A program made the position numbers and the translations under genes. From Campylobacter sp. LR291e (GTDB taxonomy: Bacteria > Campylobacterota > Campylobacteria > Campylobacterales > Campylobacteraceae), in assembly GCF_008633915.1 (NCBI RefSeq), contig NZ_VJNV01000035.1, positions 62,001-126,000 of the forward strand: 64,000 nucleotides of DNA, read 5' to 3'. Each line of letters starts with the position of its first letter. Position 1 is the stretch's first letter. The notes below the pieces were generated by a model. That model saw only the letters and a list, made by a program, of their open reading frames with translations. It ran no database searches and was not told where the DNA came from. Below are positions 63,904 through 64,000 of this stretch, in pieces.

Positions 63904-64000
63904 TATTATCTTACTTGGTGGTTCAAACTGCGTTATGGTAAATGGACTGCAAAAAGGTATAAAAGAAGTAGCTAAAGAAAAAGAATTAAACTTTTATAAT
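63893..64000 (+). CDS. SGNH hydrolase-like protein, 5' end only
   Basis: The first 36 codons of a gene running off the right edge: MVSNIILLGGSNCVMVNGLQ and onward. The LLGGSN element is like block I (GDSN/GGSN) of SGNH/GDSL-type esterases, with the probable nucleophile Ser followed by Asn. The ATG lies inside the 3' end of the preceding gene behind AAAGGG; GTG at 63896 is an equally good start. The beginning resembles the start of the pseudogene at 29621 (LLFGDCYLMAKNSFFDGF). The family call rests on a short stretch. Confidence 0.6.
   Translation, partial: MVSNIILLGGSNCVMVNGLQKGIKEVAKEKELNFYN

Overview
This AT-rich window is from a Campylobacter chromosome (Campylobacterota), close to the C. 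jejuni / C. upsaliensis group. The evidence is gene content and order. There is a nuo operon in which nuoE and nuoF are replaced by the two small Cj1575c/Cj1574c-type genes, followed by pflA. There is a chemotaxis block cheV-cheA-cheW with a CheA-receiver fusion, and a block mrp / ispDF / atypical response regulator / ATP-sulfurylase-like gene / pgpA. Exported proteins carry D/E-x-N-x-S/T glycosylation sequons. Promoters are T-rich with TATAAT-like -10 boxes, and ribosome binding sites are AAGGA-like. Several blocks match C. jejuni order internally but are joined differently from C. jejuni as I remember it. No rRNA, tRNA, CRISPR array, insertion sequence or prophage was seen.

Layout. 1-2.4 kb (minus): DMT transporter, kdsA and a cut-off cytosine-5 DNA methyltransferase. 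2.5-3.0 kb: a lone charged helical gene behind palindromes. 3.3-16.6 kb (plus): the 14-gene complex I operon. 16.6-19.0 kb: pflA. 19-24.8 kb: EI24-like membrane protein, dut, surE, tcdA-like, sdaC, a Mop/TOBE protein and a CDF-like transporter. 24.8-27.1 kb: GT9-like protein, gamma-carbonic-anhydrase-like protein, pcm. 27.1-32.0 kb: znuA-znuC-znuB, a multiply broken pseudogene, and zupT. 32-34.2 kb (minus): purA, fliJ-like, motE-like glycoprotein gene. 34.3-38 kb (minus): ispDF, response regulator, sulfurylase-like, pgpA. 38-40.4 kb (plus): mrp, dapD. 40.4-46.4 kb (minus): a complete tripartite ABC-2 exporter (TolC-like, HlyD-like lipoprotein, two ATPases, two permeases). 46.4-55.4 kb (minus): rpsT-prfA-lpxB-greA-lpxH-like-cheV-cheA-cheW-serB-tal, running without an obvious break into the exporter. 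55.5-58.6 kb (minus): TPR/zinc-ribbon protein, rnhA, rnc, aroC. 58.7-64 kb: dnaG, MFS transporter, a highly acidic 54-residue protein, moaC, a DUF493 gene, a helical hypothetical gene, and the start of an SGNH-like gene cut by the right edge.

Most of the window is housekeeping: respiration, chemotaxis and motility, LPS and isoprenoid synthesis, zinc uptake. I do not see a convincing wholly new system. The observations most worth a second look are: a candidate leaderless pflA; a CDF-like gene whose only well-placed start is CTG; a three-lesion pseudogene with an SGNH-like start, and a related start at the right edge; a LapB-like TPR/zinc-ribbon protein; the ABC exporter attached to the chemotaxis operon; a charge-segregated insert in NuoG; and a Cys/His-rich tail on ZnuC.
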